Assembly: GCA_913045265.1 (NCBI GenBank)
Contig: CAJWQX010000034.1
Span: 1 to 35,844, forward strand
Reading direction: 5' to 3'
DNA: 35,844 nucleotides
From: UBA11889 sp002313255
GTDB lineage: Bacteria; Pseudomonadota; Gammaproteobacteria; Pseudomonadales; Azotimanducaceae
Shown here: positions 23,208 to 32,794 of the stretch, one piece after another
Numbering within the stretch: position 1 is the stretch's first letter
Layout of the letters: every line of letters begins with the position of its first letter
Translations under genes and position numbers: made by a program
The notes under the pieces: model-generated
What the model was told of the DNA's origin: nothing
Seen by the model: only the letters and a program-made list of their open reading frames with translations
The model's database searches: none

Positions 23208-25613
23208 ATGGCAGAAAATACCTACGATTCCGGAAGCATTAAGGTACTAAAGGGGCTGGATGCAGTGAGAAAACGGCCGGGGATGTACATCGGCGACACC
23301 GAAGATGGCACCGGGTTACACCATATGGTTCAAGAGCTGGTGGACAATGCGATCGATGAGGCTTTGGCGGGGCATTGCGATGCCGTCGACGTAACGATAC
23401 ACGTCGGAAATGCTGTTTCGGTGAAGGACAATGGTCGCGGGATTCCGGTCGATATTCATGCTGAAGAGGGTGTTTCTGCAGCAGAAGTGATCATGACGAC
23501 ACTACATGCGGGCGGTAAATTTGACGATAACAGCTACAAAGTATCCGGTGGCTTGCATGGCGTTGGGGTGTCTGTCGTTAACGCGCTTTCGGATGTTTTT
23601 CGGTTGACGATTCGAAGGGAGGGTCAGGTATTTGAACAGGTGTATCACCACGGCGTCCCGGAGGCGCCGGTCGCCGCGATAGGAGAATCAGAGGAAACAG
23701 GGACGGAGTGCTATTTCGAGCCATCTCCCAATACTTTTACCAATATCGACTTTAATTACGATGTGCTGTCGCGCCGCCTTCGCGAGCTGGCGTTCTTGAA
23801 TTCGGGTGTACTAATTCGGGTGAAAGATGAGCGCAGCGGCAAGAGCGACGAATTCAGGTACCTCGGCGGCCTACAAGAGTTCGTGGCGTTCCTGAATCTC
23901 AACAAACAGCCTCTGAACGACGTCTTTCATTGTGCCTCGACGCGTGACGACGATGTTACGGTTGAGGTTGCAATGCAATGGAATGACGGATATCAGGAGC
24001 AAGTCTACGCGTACACAAACAATATTCCGCAAGGGGACGGCGGAGCCCACATGGCGGGATTTAGGGCAGCTCTGACACGAACCTTAAACTCATATATTGA
24101 GCGCGAGGGGCTATCGAAAAAAGCGGATGTTCAAACTTCAGGGGATGACGCTAGGGAGGGACTCACTGCCGTTGTTTCCGTGAAAATGCCTGACCCAAAA
24201 TTCTCGTCACAGACTAAGGATAAATTGGTATCCAGCGAGGTGAAAACGGCAGTTGAACAAGAGCTTGGCAAGTTCTTTGGCGCTTACCTTAACGAACATC
24301 CCCAAGACGCTAAAATATTAGTGTCGAAAATGATTGATGCCGCTAGAGCGCGTGAGGCCGCGAGGAAAGCGAGGGAATTGACACGGCGGAAAGGGGCCCT
24401 AGACATAGCGGGGTTGCCGGGGAAGCTTGCGGATTGTCATGAAAAGGACCCTACATTATCGGAAATTTTTCTTGTGGAGGGGGATTCCGCGGGAGGGTCG
24501 GCGAAAAGCGGTCGGGATCGTCAGACCCAGGCTATTTTACCTCTACGAGGCAAGATCCTTAACGTGGAAAAGTCGCGCTGGGACAAAATGCTTTCTCACG
24601 CAGAGATCGGCGCATTAGTAACTGCGTTAGGTTGCGGAATCGGGCGCGTGGAGTTCGATATCTCTAAGTTGCGTTATCACCGTGTGATTATCATGACGGA
24701 CGCTGATATCGATGGGTCACATATTCGGACGCTGCTGCTTACATTTTTCTTTCGCCAAATGCGGGAATTGATCGAAAATGGTCACATTTTGATTGCCCAG
24801 CCACCTCTATTTAAAGTGAAGAGGGGCCGACGGGAGCGATATATCAAAGACGAATTAGAGCTAGACGAGCATTTCCTACGAGTCGCGCTGGATGGAACGG
24901 CGTTACATACGAACGTCAAATCCCCCGCTATGGAGACAGAATTGCTGGAATCCCTGGCGGGTCGGTATGTGGAGCTTTTGAACCGTTTGCGAGACATCAG
25001 CAGGTCGTATCCCGTGTTGGTCACGGAAGCCCTTACACGGGTGGTGACGGTGGATAGTGTCATGCTCCGCGACGAGGCGGCGATGGGGGTGTGGTGTAAA
25101 ACGTTAAGTGACGCGATAGCGGCGGATGATATAGAAATTCAGGTGGCGACAACGTACGACCACAATCGTGGTAGCTACAGCGTGGAGATTACGCAAATCC
25201 AACATACGGTAGAGCGAACCACGGTACTTGATGCTGGCTTTTTTAATTCCCGCGATTATGCGCGCATACGAGCCGTGGCCTCGGAGCTTGAGGGGTTGGT
25301 TGAGGAGGGGGCGTACATCGAACGGGGCGAACGAACCAAGGAGATAAAGAGTTTCGGCGAAGGGTTAGAGTGGATTCTTTCCGAAGCGAGGCGGGGTACA
25401 GCTATACAGCGTTATAAGGGTCTTGGAGAAATGAATCCGGATCAACTTGCGGACACCACGATGGATCCAGAAACGCGGAGTATGCTGCGGGTAAGGATAC
25501 AGGATGCGATCGCTGCGGATCATATTTTTACGACGCTGATGGGCAATCAGGTTGAACCGCGTCGTGAATTTATCGAGACCAATGCTCTTTCGGTTGCAAA
25601 TTTGGATATCTAG
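23208..25613 (+). CDS. gyrB: DNA gyrase subunit B
   Basis: ATPase subunit of gyrase, which adds negative supercoils. 801 aa, typical. The GHKL ATPase domain shows ELVDNAIDEALAGH and the KDNGRGIPVD box, then GGLHGVGVSVVNALS. The TOPRIM domain has EGDSAGGSAKSGRDR and DADIDGSHIRTLLL. The C-terminal QRYKGLGEMNPDQL motif is intact. It begins 15 bp after recF. Its stop overlaps that of the convergent plsC by 3 bp within a 4-bp overlap. Confidence 0.98.
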   Translation: MAENTYDSGSIKVLKGLDAVRKRPGMYIGDTEDGTGLHHMVQELVDNAIDEALAGHCDAVDVTIHVGNAVSVKDNGRGIPVDIHAEEGVSAAEVIMTTLHAGGKFDDNSYKVSGGLHGVGVSVVNALSDVFRLTIRREGQVFEQVYHHGVPEAPVAAIGESEETGTECYFEPSPNTFTNIDFNYDVLSRRLRELAFLNSGVLIRVKDERSGKSDEFRYLGGLQEFVAFLNLNKQPLNDVFHCASTRDDDVTVEVAMQWNDGYQEQVYAYTNNIPQGDGGAHMAGFRAALTRTLNSYIEREGLSKKADVQTSGDDAREGLTAVVSVKMPDPKFSSQTKDKLVSSEVKTAVEQELGKFFGAYLNEHPQDAKILVSKMIDAARAREAARKARELTRRKGALDIAGLPGKLADCHEKDPTLSEIFLVEGDSAGGSAKSGRDRQTQAILPLRGKILNVEKSRWDKMLSHAEIGALVTALGCGIGRVEFDISKLRYHRVIIMTDADIDGSHIRTLLLTFFFRQMRELIENGHILIAQPPLFKVKRGRRERYIKDELELDEHFLRVALDGTALHTNVKSPAMETELLESLAGRYVELLNRLRDISRSYPVLVTEALTRVVTVDSVMLRDEAAMGVWCKTLSDAIAADDIEIQVATTYDHNRGSYSVEITQIQHTVERTTVLDAGFFNSRDYARIRAVASELEGLVEEGAYIERGERTKEIKSFGEGLEWILSEARRGTAIQRYKGLGEMNPDQLADTTMDPETRSMLRVRIQDAIAADHIFTTLMGNQVEPRREFIETNALSVANLDI

Positions 25614-26323
25614 ACGTCGAGTTCCCGCATCGTTAGATCCAGCCACTCTTCCGCTAACCTATTGATTTCCTTCGGTTTTTTGTCATGGCTTGCAATTGGA
25701 CTACTGATCCGGACCTGAATCGTCCCCGCATGCTTTTTAAATGAATGAGCGGGCCAGCAATGACCAGCATTATGGGCGACCACGATCACGGGTTTCCCAC
25801 TTGCAGATGCCAGGGCAGCGCCCCCGCGCTGCAGGGGTGCTTTCATGCCAGCGGCCAATCGCGTCCCCTCGGGGAATAGGGTCACCCATATGCCTTCGTC
25901 GAGACGTGCGCTCCCCCGATCGATTAATTGACGCAACGCATCGCGCGGGCGGTTGCGATCAATAGCGATGGGCCTTAGTAGTGCAAACGCCCAACCAAAG
26001 AACGGAATCCAGAGCAGCTCTTTTTTGATGAGCGTTGTCTGTGGACCAACTAGGGTTTGGATGAAAAGAGTCTCCCAAGTGCTTTGATGTTTCACGAGCA
26101 ACACACAGGGACCGTGACGTAAGTGCTCTTTTCCAACAATCACGTGATTGATCTTGCAAGTGACTCGGAGCCACCAAAGCGATAATTTCGTCCAGCAGAC
26201 GATTATGAAGTGGTAGCGGTGTCGAAACGGAAGGGACCAGCCGATCAGAACAGACAACGCTCCCCATACGACCGTGATCGGGATAAAGCCGCAATAGAAT
26301 AGGAATGAGCGTAACGCAGTCAC
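25610..26323 (-). CDS. plsC: 1-acyl-sn-glycerol-3-phosphate acyltransferase
   Basis: Makes phosphatidic acid from lysophosphatidic acid at the inner membrane. The 237-aa protein has an N-terminal hydrophobic segment (residues 5-30). The acyltransferase motif is H79-QSTW-E84, the HX4E variant seen in many proteobacterial PlsC proteins instead of HX4D. The FPEGTR motif is near residue 150, and VAHNAGHCWP is typical of this subfamily. The start is a GTG at 26323 with a weak ribosome site. It is convergent with gyrB (tail overlap of 4 bp) and divergent from tag. Confidence 0.93.
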   Translation of the reverse strand: MTALRSFLFYCGFIPITVVWGALSVLIGWSLPFRHRYHFIIVCWTKLSLWWLRVTCKINHVIVGKEHLRHGPCVLLVKHQSTWETLFIQTLVGPQTTLIKKELLWIPFFGWAFALLRPIAIDRNRPRDALRQLIDRGSARLDEGIWVTLFPEGTRLAAGMKAPLQRGGAALASASGKPVIVVAHNAGHCWPAHSFKKHAGTIQVRISSPIASHDKKPKEINRLAEEWLDLTMRELDV

Positions 26324-26483
26324 GATGTCGGTCTCACAGAAGCTTCGATGACCAGGGCCCGTTTCGTTGCGCGTACAAATGAGATGAAGACCAAAATTTC
26401 TAACCGTTGTGGGCTGTCGGCAATCTAAGGGATGGTTCGGTTTCGGTCAAAATACATTAGAGGCGGTGAAGGGGGTATGTGCT

Positions 26484-27077
26484 TTGGAAACACGATTGAG
26501 ATGTGGGTGGGCTAATTCGAGCGTCGTCTGCACCCATTATCACGATACCGAGTGGGGCGTTCCGACGTACGATCCGCGGTCACTTTTTGAGCGATTGACG
26601 CTAGAAAGTATGCAGGCGGGACTCAGCTGGTTGACGGTCCTGAATAAGCGCGATCGCATGCGACGCGCGTTTCTTGGTTTTGACCCCATGTCGCTTGCGA
26701 AGGTGGTTGATATAGAGCAGTCCGGGTGGTTAGAGGACAGCGGATTGATACGCCACCGTGGCAAACTCAATGCGATGGTTACTAATGCGCGGTTATTCAA
26801 TGAGATGATGGAACCCGCACATTTTTTTTGGTCCTTTGTTCAGAACACACCGCTGCAAAATAGTTGGCGCAAAGGATCTGAAGTACCCGGGACAACGGAT
26901 CAATCGATAAAAATGTCGAACGCACTGAAGAAAATGGGATTTGCGTTCGTTGGCCCCTCGATTTGTTATGCCTTTATGCAAAGCGCTGGCATGGTGAATG
27001 ATCATCTTGTTTCGTGTTTCCGCCATTCAGAGATCAGCTTCGCCAGTAATCGGGGGTCAAAAGGACGAGAAGGGTGA
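26484..27077 (+). CDS. tag: DNA-3-methyladenine glycosylase I
   Basis: Removes 3-methyladenine from alkylated DNA. The conserved sequence begins RCGWA and continues HYHDTEWGVP, QAGLSWLTVL, IRHRGKLNAM, FVGPSICYAFMQ and VNDHLVSC. The four zinc ligands of the family are present (Cys7, His20, and the His and Cys of VNDHLVSC). Frames extend to a GTG at 26409, but I chose the TTG at 26484, which has an AAGGGGG Shine-Dalgarno about 7 bp upstream and gives 197 aa beginning just before the zinc Cys. The 3' end overlaps the convergent trkH by 44 bp. Confidence 0.92.
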   Translation: METRLRCGWANSSVVCTHYHDTEWGVPTYDPRSLFERLTLESMQAGLSWLTVLNKRDRMRRAFLGFDPMSLAKVVDIEQSGWLEDSGLIRHRGKLNAMVTNARLFNEMMEPAHFFWSFVQNTPLQNSWRKGSEVPGTTDQSIKMSNALKKMGFAFVGPSICYAFMQSAGMVNDHLVSCFRHSEISFASNRGSKGREG

Positions 27078-28485
27078 ATATTTCGAGTCGGCCAAGGAGC
27101 ATTCCAATCACGAGTAGCCACTTGCCGGATGCCGAAAGCGCTTGATAGCTATGCGCTACATCACCTAGCCCGGGACCCAAATTATTTAAGCAAGCACCAA
27201 TTGCTGAGAAAGCGCTAACAAAATCCAAATCAGATATCGCAAGCAGCGAACATAGCAATCCCAAGAAAACTATCAAATAAACACCGAAAAAGCCCCAGAC
27301 GGCGTCAACGACTCGATCCGGTACCAACTGATGGCCCATTTTGATATGGAAAATGCCGTTGGGATGCACCAGGCGACGCATCTCGCGGAGGCCTTGTCTG
27401 AATATCAAAAGGACGCGGTATATTTTTATACCGCCCGCCGTGGAACCGGCGCACCCTCCGGCAAAGGCGGCGAATAACAGAAGAAACGGAATAACGGATG
27501 GCCAAGTACTGAAGTTTGCGGTCGTGAATCCTGTCGTTGTAGCAATCGAAACTGCTTGAAATAAGGCGTCTCGCACTGGTCTTGTGGAGGCCTCAGGATA
27601 TGCATCAAGTATCCACGTGGCGACGAGCGCCACGACAACTAGTATTACAAGATATAGTCGAACCTCAATGTCGCGAATATAAGGCGTTAGACGCCGTTGC
27701 TGGAGCACACCGAAGTGCAGGGAAAAGTTAATGCCCGCGAGCACCATGAAAAAGATGGCAACGCCTTCGATAGCTGGGCTATCAAAGAAGCCAAGGCTAG
27801 CGTCGTGTGTCGAGAAACCACCGATTGCAACGGTTGAAAAGGCATGACAAATGGCGTCGAACACGTCCATGCCGGCAACGCAGTAAGCAACAGCGCAAGC
27901 CACAGTAATGCCGAGATAAATGTACCAAAGGGACTTGGCGGTTTCAGTGATGCGTGGTTTCAGCTTGGTGTCTTTAACTGGCCCTGGGGTTTCTGCCCGA
28001 TAGAGTTGCATACCGCCGATGCCGAGCATGGGCAGGATTGCCACGGCGAGAACGATAATCCCCATCCCGCCGAGCCACTGGAGTTGGGCTCGATAGAAGA
28101 GAACAGATCGGGGCAGCGCGTCGAGCCCTGTTAGGACCGTTGCGCCCGTGGTTGTAATTCCGGAAAAAGACTCGAAGGCTGCATCGGTAAAATTCTCGGT
28201 GATGCTTGAACCAAGTAGTGGCGAAAGAGGAAGCGCACCAAATAAGCCGAGCCCTAGGTAAGCAAGCACGGTCACCAGGAAGCCTTCTCGGCTGCGCAGC
28301 TCGACGCCGTCACGCTTCAACCACCAGAGCACAAACCCGACGCCCAACGTGATCGCAAACGCCATGGAGAACGTGTTGATGGTGTTTTCTGCATAAATCA
28401 CCGCAACAAGAATTGGCATCAGCAGCGTCAAACTGAAAAGCATCAGTAATGTGCCCGTGACACCAAGAATGACGTTTAGGTGCAT
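27034..28485 (-). CDS. trkH: Trk potassium uptake protein, membrane channel subunit
   Basis: Potassium translocating subunit with multiple transmembrane segments and four pore-loop repeats (e.g. FESFSGITTTGATVL, FSTVAIGGFSTHD, SIATTTGFTTANF). It ends LGRLEIFTLLVLLTPDYWR, the canonical TrkH C terminus. 483 aa starting at the ATG at 28485, 1 bp after trkA; a longer frame to 28530 exists but overlaps trkA and is not family-like. It works with TrkA. Its 3' end overlaps the convergent tag gene. Confidence 0.96.
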   Translation of the reverse strand: MHLNVILGVTGTLLMLFSLTLLMPILVAVIYAENTINTFSMAFAITLGVGFVLWWLKRDGVELRSREGFLVTVLAYLGLGLFGALPLSPLLGSSITENFTDAAFESFSGITTTGATVLTGLDALPRSVLFYRAQLQWLGGMGIIVLAVAILPMLGIGGMQLYRAETPGPVKDTKLKPRITETAKSLWYIYLGITVACAVAYCVAGMDVFDAICHAFSTVAIGGFSTHDASLGFFDSPAIEGVAIFFMVLAGINFSLHFGVLQQRRLTPYIRDIEVRLYLVILVVVALVATWILDAYPEASTRPVRDALFQAVSIATTTGFTTANFSTWPSVIPFLLLFAAFAGGCAGSTAGGIKIYRVLLIFRQGLREMRRLVHPNGIFHIKMGHQLVPDRVVDAVWGFFGVYLIVFLGLLCSLLAISDLDFVSAFSAIGACLNNLGPGLGDVAHSYQALSASGKWLLVIGMLLGRLEIFTLLVLLTPDYWRS

Positions 28486-28486
28486 A

Positions 28487-29860
28487 TCAGAAAAAGTTGA
28501 AATTAACCTGGAACAGGCGCTCCACGGCACCTATTCGCGTTTTGTCGGTGAGAAACAATATGACGTGGTCCTCGGACTCTATTTGTAACTCATCGTGGGC
28601 GATTAGGACCTTATTGTTACGGACCAGCGCTCCTATCGTTGTGCCTTCTGGAAGTCCTAGATCAATCAGCCTGCGGCCCACCACTTTGCTGCTGCGGTCG
28701 TTGCCATGCACGACGGCTTCCATGGCTTCTGCCGCTCCCCGACGTAGACTGTGAACCCGGGCCACGTCCGCGCGACGAACGTGCGTGAGAATCGTACTCG
28801 TGGTGGCTAACTGGGGAGATATTGCTACGTCGATTGAACCTTCATGCATCAGGTCCACGTATGCGGGTTTACCGATAAGCGTCATCACCTGACGGACGCC
28901 CAGCTGTTTTGCCATCATCGACGACATGATGTTAACTTCATCGTCATTAGTCACTGCGCAGAACGCGTCAGTGCGCTCTATGTTTTCCTGAATCAGAAGA
29001 TCTCGATCTGTTGCGTCGCCAAGAATTACGACGCTCGAATCAAGCCTTTGTGCCGCGGCGTCGGCACGTTCCGCGCTAAATTCAAGCACCTTCACGGAAA
29101 AAGAGGATTCAATGGACCGGGCCAATGACTCGCCGATGTTTCCACCCCCTGCGATCATGACTCGTTTGAAGGGCTTTTCGACGTGTCGGAATTCTTCCAT
29201 GACAGCGCTTATATTTTCAGCGGCGGCAACAAAGAAAACTTCATCCTCAGCCTCCACGATAGTGTCCCAACGGGGTGTAATAGGCTGGCCACGTCGAAAA
29301 ATCGCCGCGACTCGCGTTTCGACATTTGGGATGTGGTCGCGCAAGGCAATGATTTGCTGACCGACCAGTCGGCCATCGGGATATGCGCGCATTGCTGCGA
29401 GCTGCACCCGTCCATCGGCGAAGTCGAGCACCTGCAAAGCGCCGGGGTGCTGCAATAGTTGCTTGATTTGGTCAGTGACCACTTGCTCGGGATTGATCAG
29501 CACGTCGATCGGCATGTGATCTTGAGTAAAAAAATCGGACCCCGTCAGATACGCCGACGCTCGAATTCGAGCAATTTTCATTGGCGTTTTGAATAGCGAG
29601 TAGCTCACCTGACAGGCGACCATATTGACTTCGTCGCTCCCAGTCACCGCAATCAGCATATCGGCATCATCCGCGTCTGCCTGTTGGAGGATATCGGGCC
29701 GCGATGCATGACCGTACACGGTGCGTATGTCGAGGCGGTCGCGCAGTTCACGCAAGCGGTGTTCGTCAAGATCGACGACGGTAACGTCAAACGACTCGCC
29801 AGCGAGATGTTCCGCAAGGGTTCCCCCGACCTTGCCGGCGCCTAGAATTAAGATTTTCAT
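28487..29860 (-). CDS. trkA: Trk system potassium uptake protein TrkA
   Basis: Cytoplasmic regulatory ring of the Trk transporter that binds NAD(H)/ATP and gates TrkH. 457 aa with two RCK modules. The first begins MKILILGAGKVGGTLAEHLA and the second shows VMIAGGGNIGESLARSIE, both with Rossmann GxGxxG motifs, followed by TrkA-C domains (VGRRLIDLGLPEGTTIGALV). It lies 7 bp after rsmB and 1 bp before trkH in the same orientation. Confidence 0.97.
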   Translation of the reverse strand: MKILILGAGKVGGTLAEHLAGESFDVTVVDLDEHRLRELRDRLDIRTVYGHASRPDILQQADADDADMLIAVTGSDEVNMVACQVSYSLFKTPMKIARIRASAYLTGSDFFTQDHMPIDVLINPEQVVTDQIKQLLQHPGALQVLDFADGRVQLAAMRAYPDGRLVGQQIIALRDHIPNVETRVAAIFRRGQPITPRWDTIVEAEDEVFFVAAAENISAVMEEFRHVEKPFKRVMIAGGGNIGESLARSIESSFSVKVLEFSAERADAAAQRLDSSVVILGDATDRDLLIQENIERTDAFCAVTNDDEVNIMSSMMAKQLGVRQVMTLIGKPAYVDLMHEGSIDVAISPQLATTSTILTHVRRADVARVHSLRRGAAEAMEAVVHGNDRSSKVVGRRLIDLGLPEGTTIGALVRNNKVLIAHDELQIESEDHVILFLTDKTRIGAVERLFQVNFNFF

Positions 29861-29867
29861 GATGCGA

Positions 29868-31133
29868 TCACTGCAGCTTGGTTATTCGCGAATAAAAAAA
29901 GCCGTCGGGGCCTCGTTCTGTGGGTAAACATTGACGGCCAAAGAGCGTCGCGTGGCCCCAATCGGCGTCGATGGGTACCGCCGCCGCGTTGGTGGTTTGA
30001 TCCAGAAAGTTGTGAATCACTGAATCGTTTTCGTCCGGCAGGATCGAACAAGTGCTGTATAACAGGGTACCCCCAGAAGCCAACATGTGCCAGAGGTTGG
30101 TGAGTAGGTCTTGTTGTTTGCGCTGTAAAACGACAACGTCCTCAAGGGTCCGATGCACCTTGATATCCGGTTTTCTCCGGAGCGTGCCGGTACCGGTGCA
30201 AGGAGCATCGATAAGAATCGAGTCGAATAATTCACCGTCCCACCAATCCCGGCGAGTTGCATCGCCAACACGAAGCTCAAATGGAAGGCCGAGCCGAAGC
30301 GACTCATTTGTGCCGTAGGAGCCCCGCGTCGAGTCGATATCGATGGCAGTCAAATGGATGTCGTCGCATGTTTCTAGGAGTTGCAAGGCCTTTATCCCTG
30401 GTGCCGCGCATGCGTCAAGCACTCGAGTTGTAGGTTGCAGCTCTAACAAGTGTACGGCACGTTGGGATGCTTCGTCTTGAACCGTAAACCATCCTTCGCT
30501 GTATCCTGGGATCGTATTTACGGCTTGTGGAGTCACCAGCGACAAGGCGTTTGTCAGGCTGCCGGGAACCGTAGGTATGCCTTCGTTGAGAAGAATTTGG
30601 GCTAGTGACTCTGTCGTTTGTCGATTTCTATTCACCCGTAAAGTCATAGGGGCCCGGGTGTTGTTGACTCGAAGAATTTTTTCCGCCGAGTCCGGGTAGT
30701 GGCGTTGGATCGATTGGATTAACCAAGAGGGTGCTTCAAAGCGTGCCTCGTCGCTTTGATCGACCGATTCCCTCGGTGTCCTTAAAATCGCGTTCACGAG
30801 TCCACATGCCCAGTGCTTGCCCAGATGTCGGGCAGCTTCAACGGTAAGGTTTACAGCGGCATGGTCCGCGATCGCAGAGTTTTGTAGTTGGTAATTACCG
30901 ACCAGTATTAAGCAATACAGGTCGAGATCTTTTTTGCGAAGGGGCGTTTTTAGTCGCGAATCGAGCTGTTCCGACAATGAAAACCAGTGACGAACCACGC
31001 CGTAGCAAAGCTCGAATATAAGACCCCGTTCTGGATGATCGCGATAGGCGCCTAGTGCTCGTTCGAGCGACTTACCGGCGGATACGGCGCTGATGGAACG
31101 CGCTGCCGCAACTCGCGGATCAACCGACGACAT
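29868..31133 (-). CDS. rsmB: 16S rRNA (cytosine967-C5)-methyltransferase
   Basis: Methylates C967 of 16S rRNA. The N-terminal NusB-like domain spans about residues 1-140. The SAM-binding methyltransferase core has LDACAAPGIKALQL, DAPCTGTGTLRRKPD and STCSILPDEND, with the two conserved cysteines of the RsmB/Nol1 family. 421 aa from the ATG at 31133, which has an AGGAA ribosome site and overlaps the fmt stop by 14 nt. A longer frame to 31184 lies inside fmt. Order def-fmt-rsmB-trkA is conserved in gammaproteobacteria. Confidence 0.95.
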   Translation of the reverse strand: MSSVDPRVAAARSISAVSAGKSLERALGAYRDHPERGLIFELCYGVVRHWFSLSEQLDSRLKTPLRKKDLDLYCLILVGNYQLQNSAIADHAAVNLTVEAARHLGKHWACGLVNAILRTPRESVDQSDEARFEAPSWLIQSIQRHYPDSAEKILRVNNTRAPMTLRVNRNRQTTESLAQILLNEGIPTVPGSLTNALSLVTPQAVNTIPGYSEGWFTVQDEASQRAVHLLELQPTTRVLDACAAPGIKALQLLETCDDIHLTAIDIDSTRGSYGTNESLRLGLPFELRVGDATRRDWWDGELFDSILIDAPCTGTGTLRRKPDIKVHRTLEDVVVLQRKQQDLLTNLWHMLASGGTLLYSTCSILPDENDSVIHNFLDQTTNAAAVPIDADWGHATLFGRQCLPTERGPDGFFYSRITKLQ

Positions 31134-32046
31134 CGTAATGGATTCCTGTAGAAAATAAATCAGCGTGACCGTTGGCTGCTTCATCAGCTGACATCGGCTT
31201 GCCTTGACCTCGATTCAATTGGACTGTGTTTAGCAATAGAAGACCATCAGCGCACCCGATGGCTAACCCTTCGCCCGTTTTGACTAGTTCGCCGGGGTTG
31301 GCCGAACCTTCTAGAACCTTTACCTTCAAGATGCGTATCCGGTTCTCCCCTAGCCTAGCGTACGCGGCGCTACGATCAGACAGGGCTCGAACAATACGTT
31401 CGATATCGACTGCGGGGGTCGCCCAAGAAATGAGAGAGTCGGCGGGTGTCAGTTTGTGGGCGTAGGTGGCCTGTTGGTGATCTTGGGGCGAAGGTTTCGG
31501 GAGGTCGCTCCAATCTCTAAGCACTTCGATTAGGGAGGCACTCCCGATCTTGGCCAGCGTCTTAGAGAGAGAGGCGCCCGTTTCGTCGCCGCTTAATTGG
31601 TGATGAGCGAAAGCAAAAAGTGGTCCTGCGTCTAATGTTTTCTCGATTTGCATGATAGATACCCCGGTTTCGCTGTCGCCGGCCATGATCGATCTCTCGA
31701 TAGGTGCAGCACCACGCCATCGGGGTAGTAGCGAGGCATGGACATTCAAGCTAGCAAATTGCGGCCCGCGGAATATTTCAGGAGGAAGAATCATTCCGTA
31801 GGCGGCGACGACGAGGAGGTCGAGGTCCGCAACCAAGTCTTCGCGACCCCTCAAATTGGTAGGCGTAATGCAAACAATGCCGTGGCGGTCAGCCTCTTGC
31901 TGGACTGCACTTGAAAGGGACTTACGCCCTCTCCCGGTGGGGCGAGCGGGCTGGGTGAGTATTCGCACGACGTCGTGAGAGGTCTTAATTAATTCGCGAA
32001 GTATGATGGCGGCAAATTCTGGCGTGCCCGCGAACCCCAGTCTCAT
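31120..32046 (-). CDS. fmt: Methionyl-tRNA formyltransferase
   Basis: Formylates initiator Met-tRNA. 308 aa. It starts MRLGFAGTPEFAA, has the catalytic and folate-binding LNVHASLLPRWRGAAPI segment and then LDAGPLF with the catalytic Asp. The C-terminal OB-like domain follows. It lies 4 bp after def, so formylation and deformylation genes are coupled. Confidence 0.96.
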   Translation of the reverse strand: MRLGFAGTPEFAAIILRELIKTSHDVVRILTQPARPTGRGRKSLSSAVQQEADRHGIVCITPTNLRGREDLVADLDLLVVAAYGMILPPEIFRGPQFASLNVHASLLPRWRGAAPIERSIMAGDSETGVSIMQIEKTLDAGPLFAFAHHQLSGDETGASLSKTLAKIGSASLIEVLRDWSDLPKPSPQDHQQATYAHKLTPADSLISWATPAVDIERIVRALSDRSAAYARLGENRIRILKVKVLEGSANPGELVKTGEGLAIGCADGLLLLNTVQLNRGQGKPMSADEAANGHADLFSTGIHYDVVG

Positions 32047-32050
32047 CGGC

Positions 32051-32548
32051 TTAAGCTCGCGTTCGTTTGGCGAGTTTATTGCGAATGTGACTGCGCTTCA
32101 GAGCGGTCAAGTAGTCGACGAAAAGGCGGCCTTCGAGATGGTCACACTCGTGCTGAATACAGACAGAAAGTAGCCCGTCGGCGTCAAATTCTTGAGCATT
32201 GCCCAGTTTGTCGAGGGCTGAAACCCGAATTCGATCGGCGCGTTCAACTTGCTCAAAGAAACCGGGAACCGAGAGACAACCTTCTTCGCGCTGTTGTAAC
32301 CCCCCGAGCACTTCAATCGTCGGGTTAACAAGTGCATAGGGTTGATCGTGGGAGTCGGAAACGTCAACGACAACGATACGCTTGTGCACATCGACTTGCG
32401 ATGCTGCCAGGCCAATGCCGGGTGCGGCGTACATCGTCTCGAGCATATCGTCGATCAGTTTAGTAACACGTGGAGTTACTCGCTCGACGGGCGACGCTCG
32501 CTGGCGTAATCGCGGGTCAGGGAACTCGAGAATGTTGAGTTGTGCCAT
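32051..32548 (-). CDS. def: Peptide deformylase
   Basis: Metal-dependent enzyme removing the N-formyl group from nascent proteins. 165 aa, type I. All three motifs are seen: GIGLAASQ (residues 44-51), EGCLS (89-93, metal ligand Cys91) and HECDH (133-137, His133, Glu134, His137). It is the first gene of the def-fmt-rsmB-trkA-trkH run, facing away from purE across a 246-bp gap. Confidence 0.97.
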   Translation of the reverse strand: MAQLNILEFPDPRLRQRASPVERVTPRVTKLIDDMLETMYAAPGIGLAASQVDVHKRIVVVDVSDSHDQPYALVNPTIEVLGGLQQREEGCLSVPGFFEQVERADRIRVSALDKLGNAQEFDADGLLSVCIQHECDHLEGRLFVDYLTALKRSHIRNKLAKRTRA

Positions 32549-32736
32549 TGAAATAGGTTAGCGAATTTCGCCAAAGAGCTGCGATGAGAGGCAATTTTGC
32601 CTGAAAGGTAAGCGCGGACATACCGGCGCAAATAACCAGAGAAGATGCATTAAGGGGTTGTCAGACGAGAATTTAGAAACGACTGGGGTTAAATTTGTAC
32701 GAACAGCGTGTCTGCTGCCCTCGAAGCCAGCTTCAT

Positions 32737-32765
32737 TTGTCGCCAGTCAACGAGGTCTGTATATT
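32737..32765 (+). promoter_or_regulatory. Putative purE promoter
   Basis: TTGTCG (-35, 32737-32742) and TATATT (-10, 32760-32765) are 17 bp apart and lie 29 bp before the purE ATG. A GGAGG ribosome site precedes the start. The rest of the 246-bp def-purE gap (32549-32794) contains nothing else I can identify; a def promoter must also be there but none stands out. Confidence 0.55.
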
Positions 32766-32794
32766 CGGCGCGCTTCGGAACGTAGGAGGCAAAC

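Noticed and set aside
26137..26150. Perfect 14-bp palindrome CAATCACGTGATTG in plsC, considered as a third parS
   Set aside because: It shares only the CACGTG centre with parS and lacks the TGTTTC/GAAACA arms; it lies in coding sequence and no known site matches.
27611..27622. CCACGTGG core in trkH, considered as parS
   Set aside because: The flanking bases do not match parS; probably chance in coding sequence.
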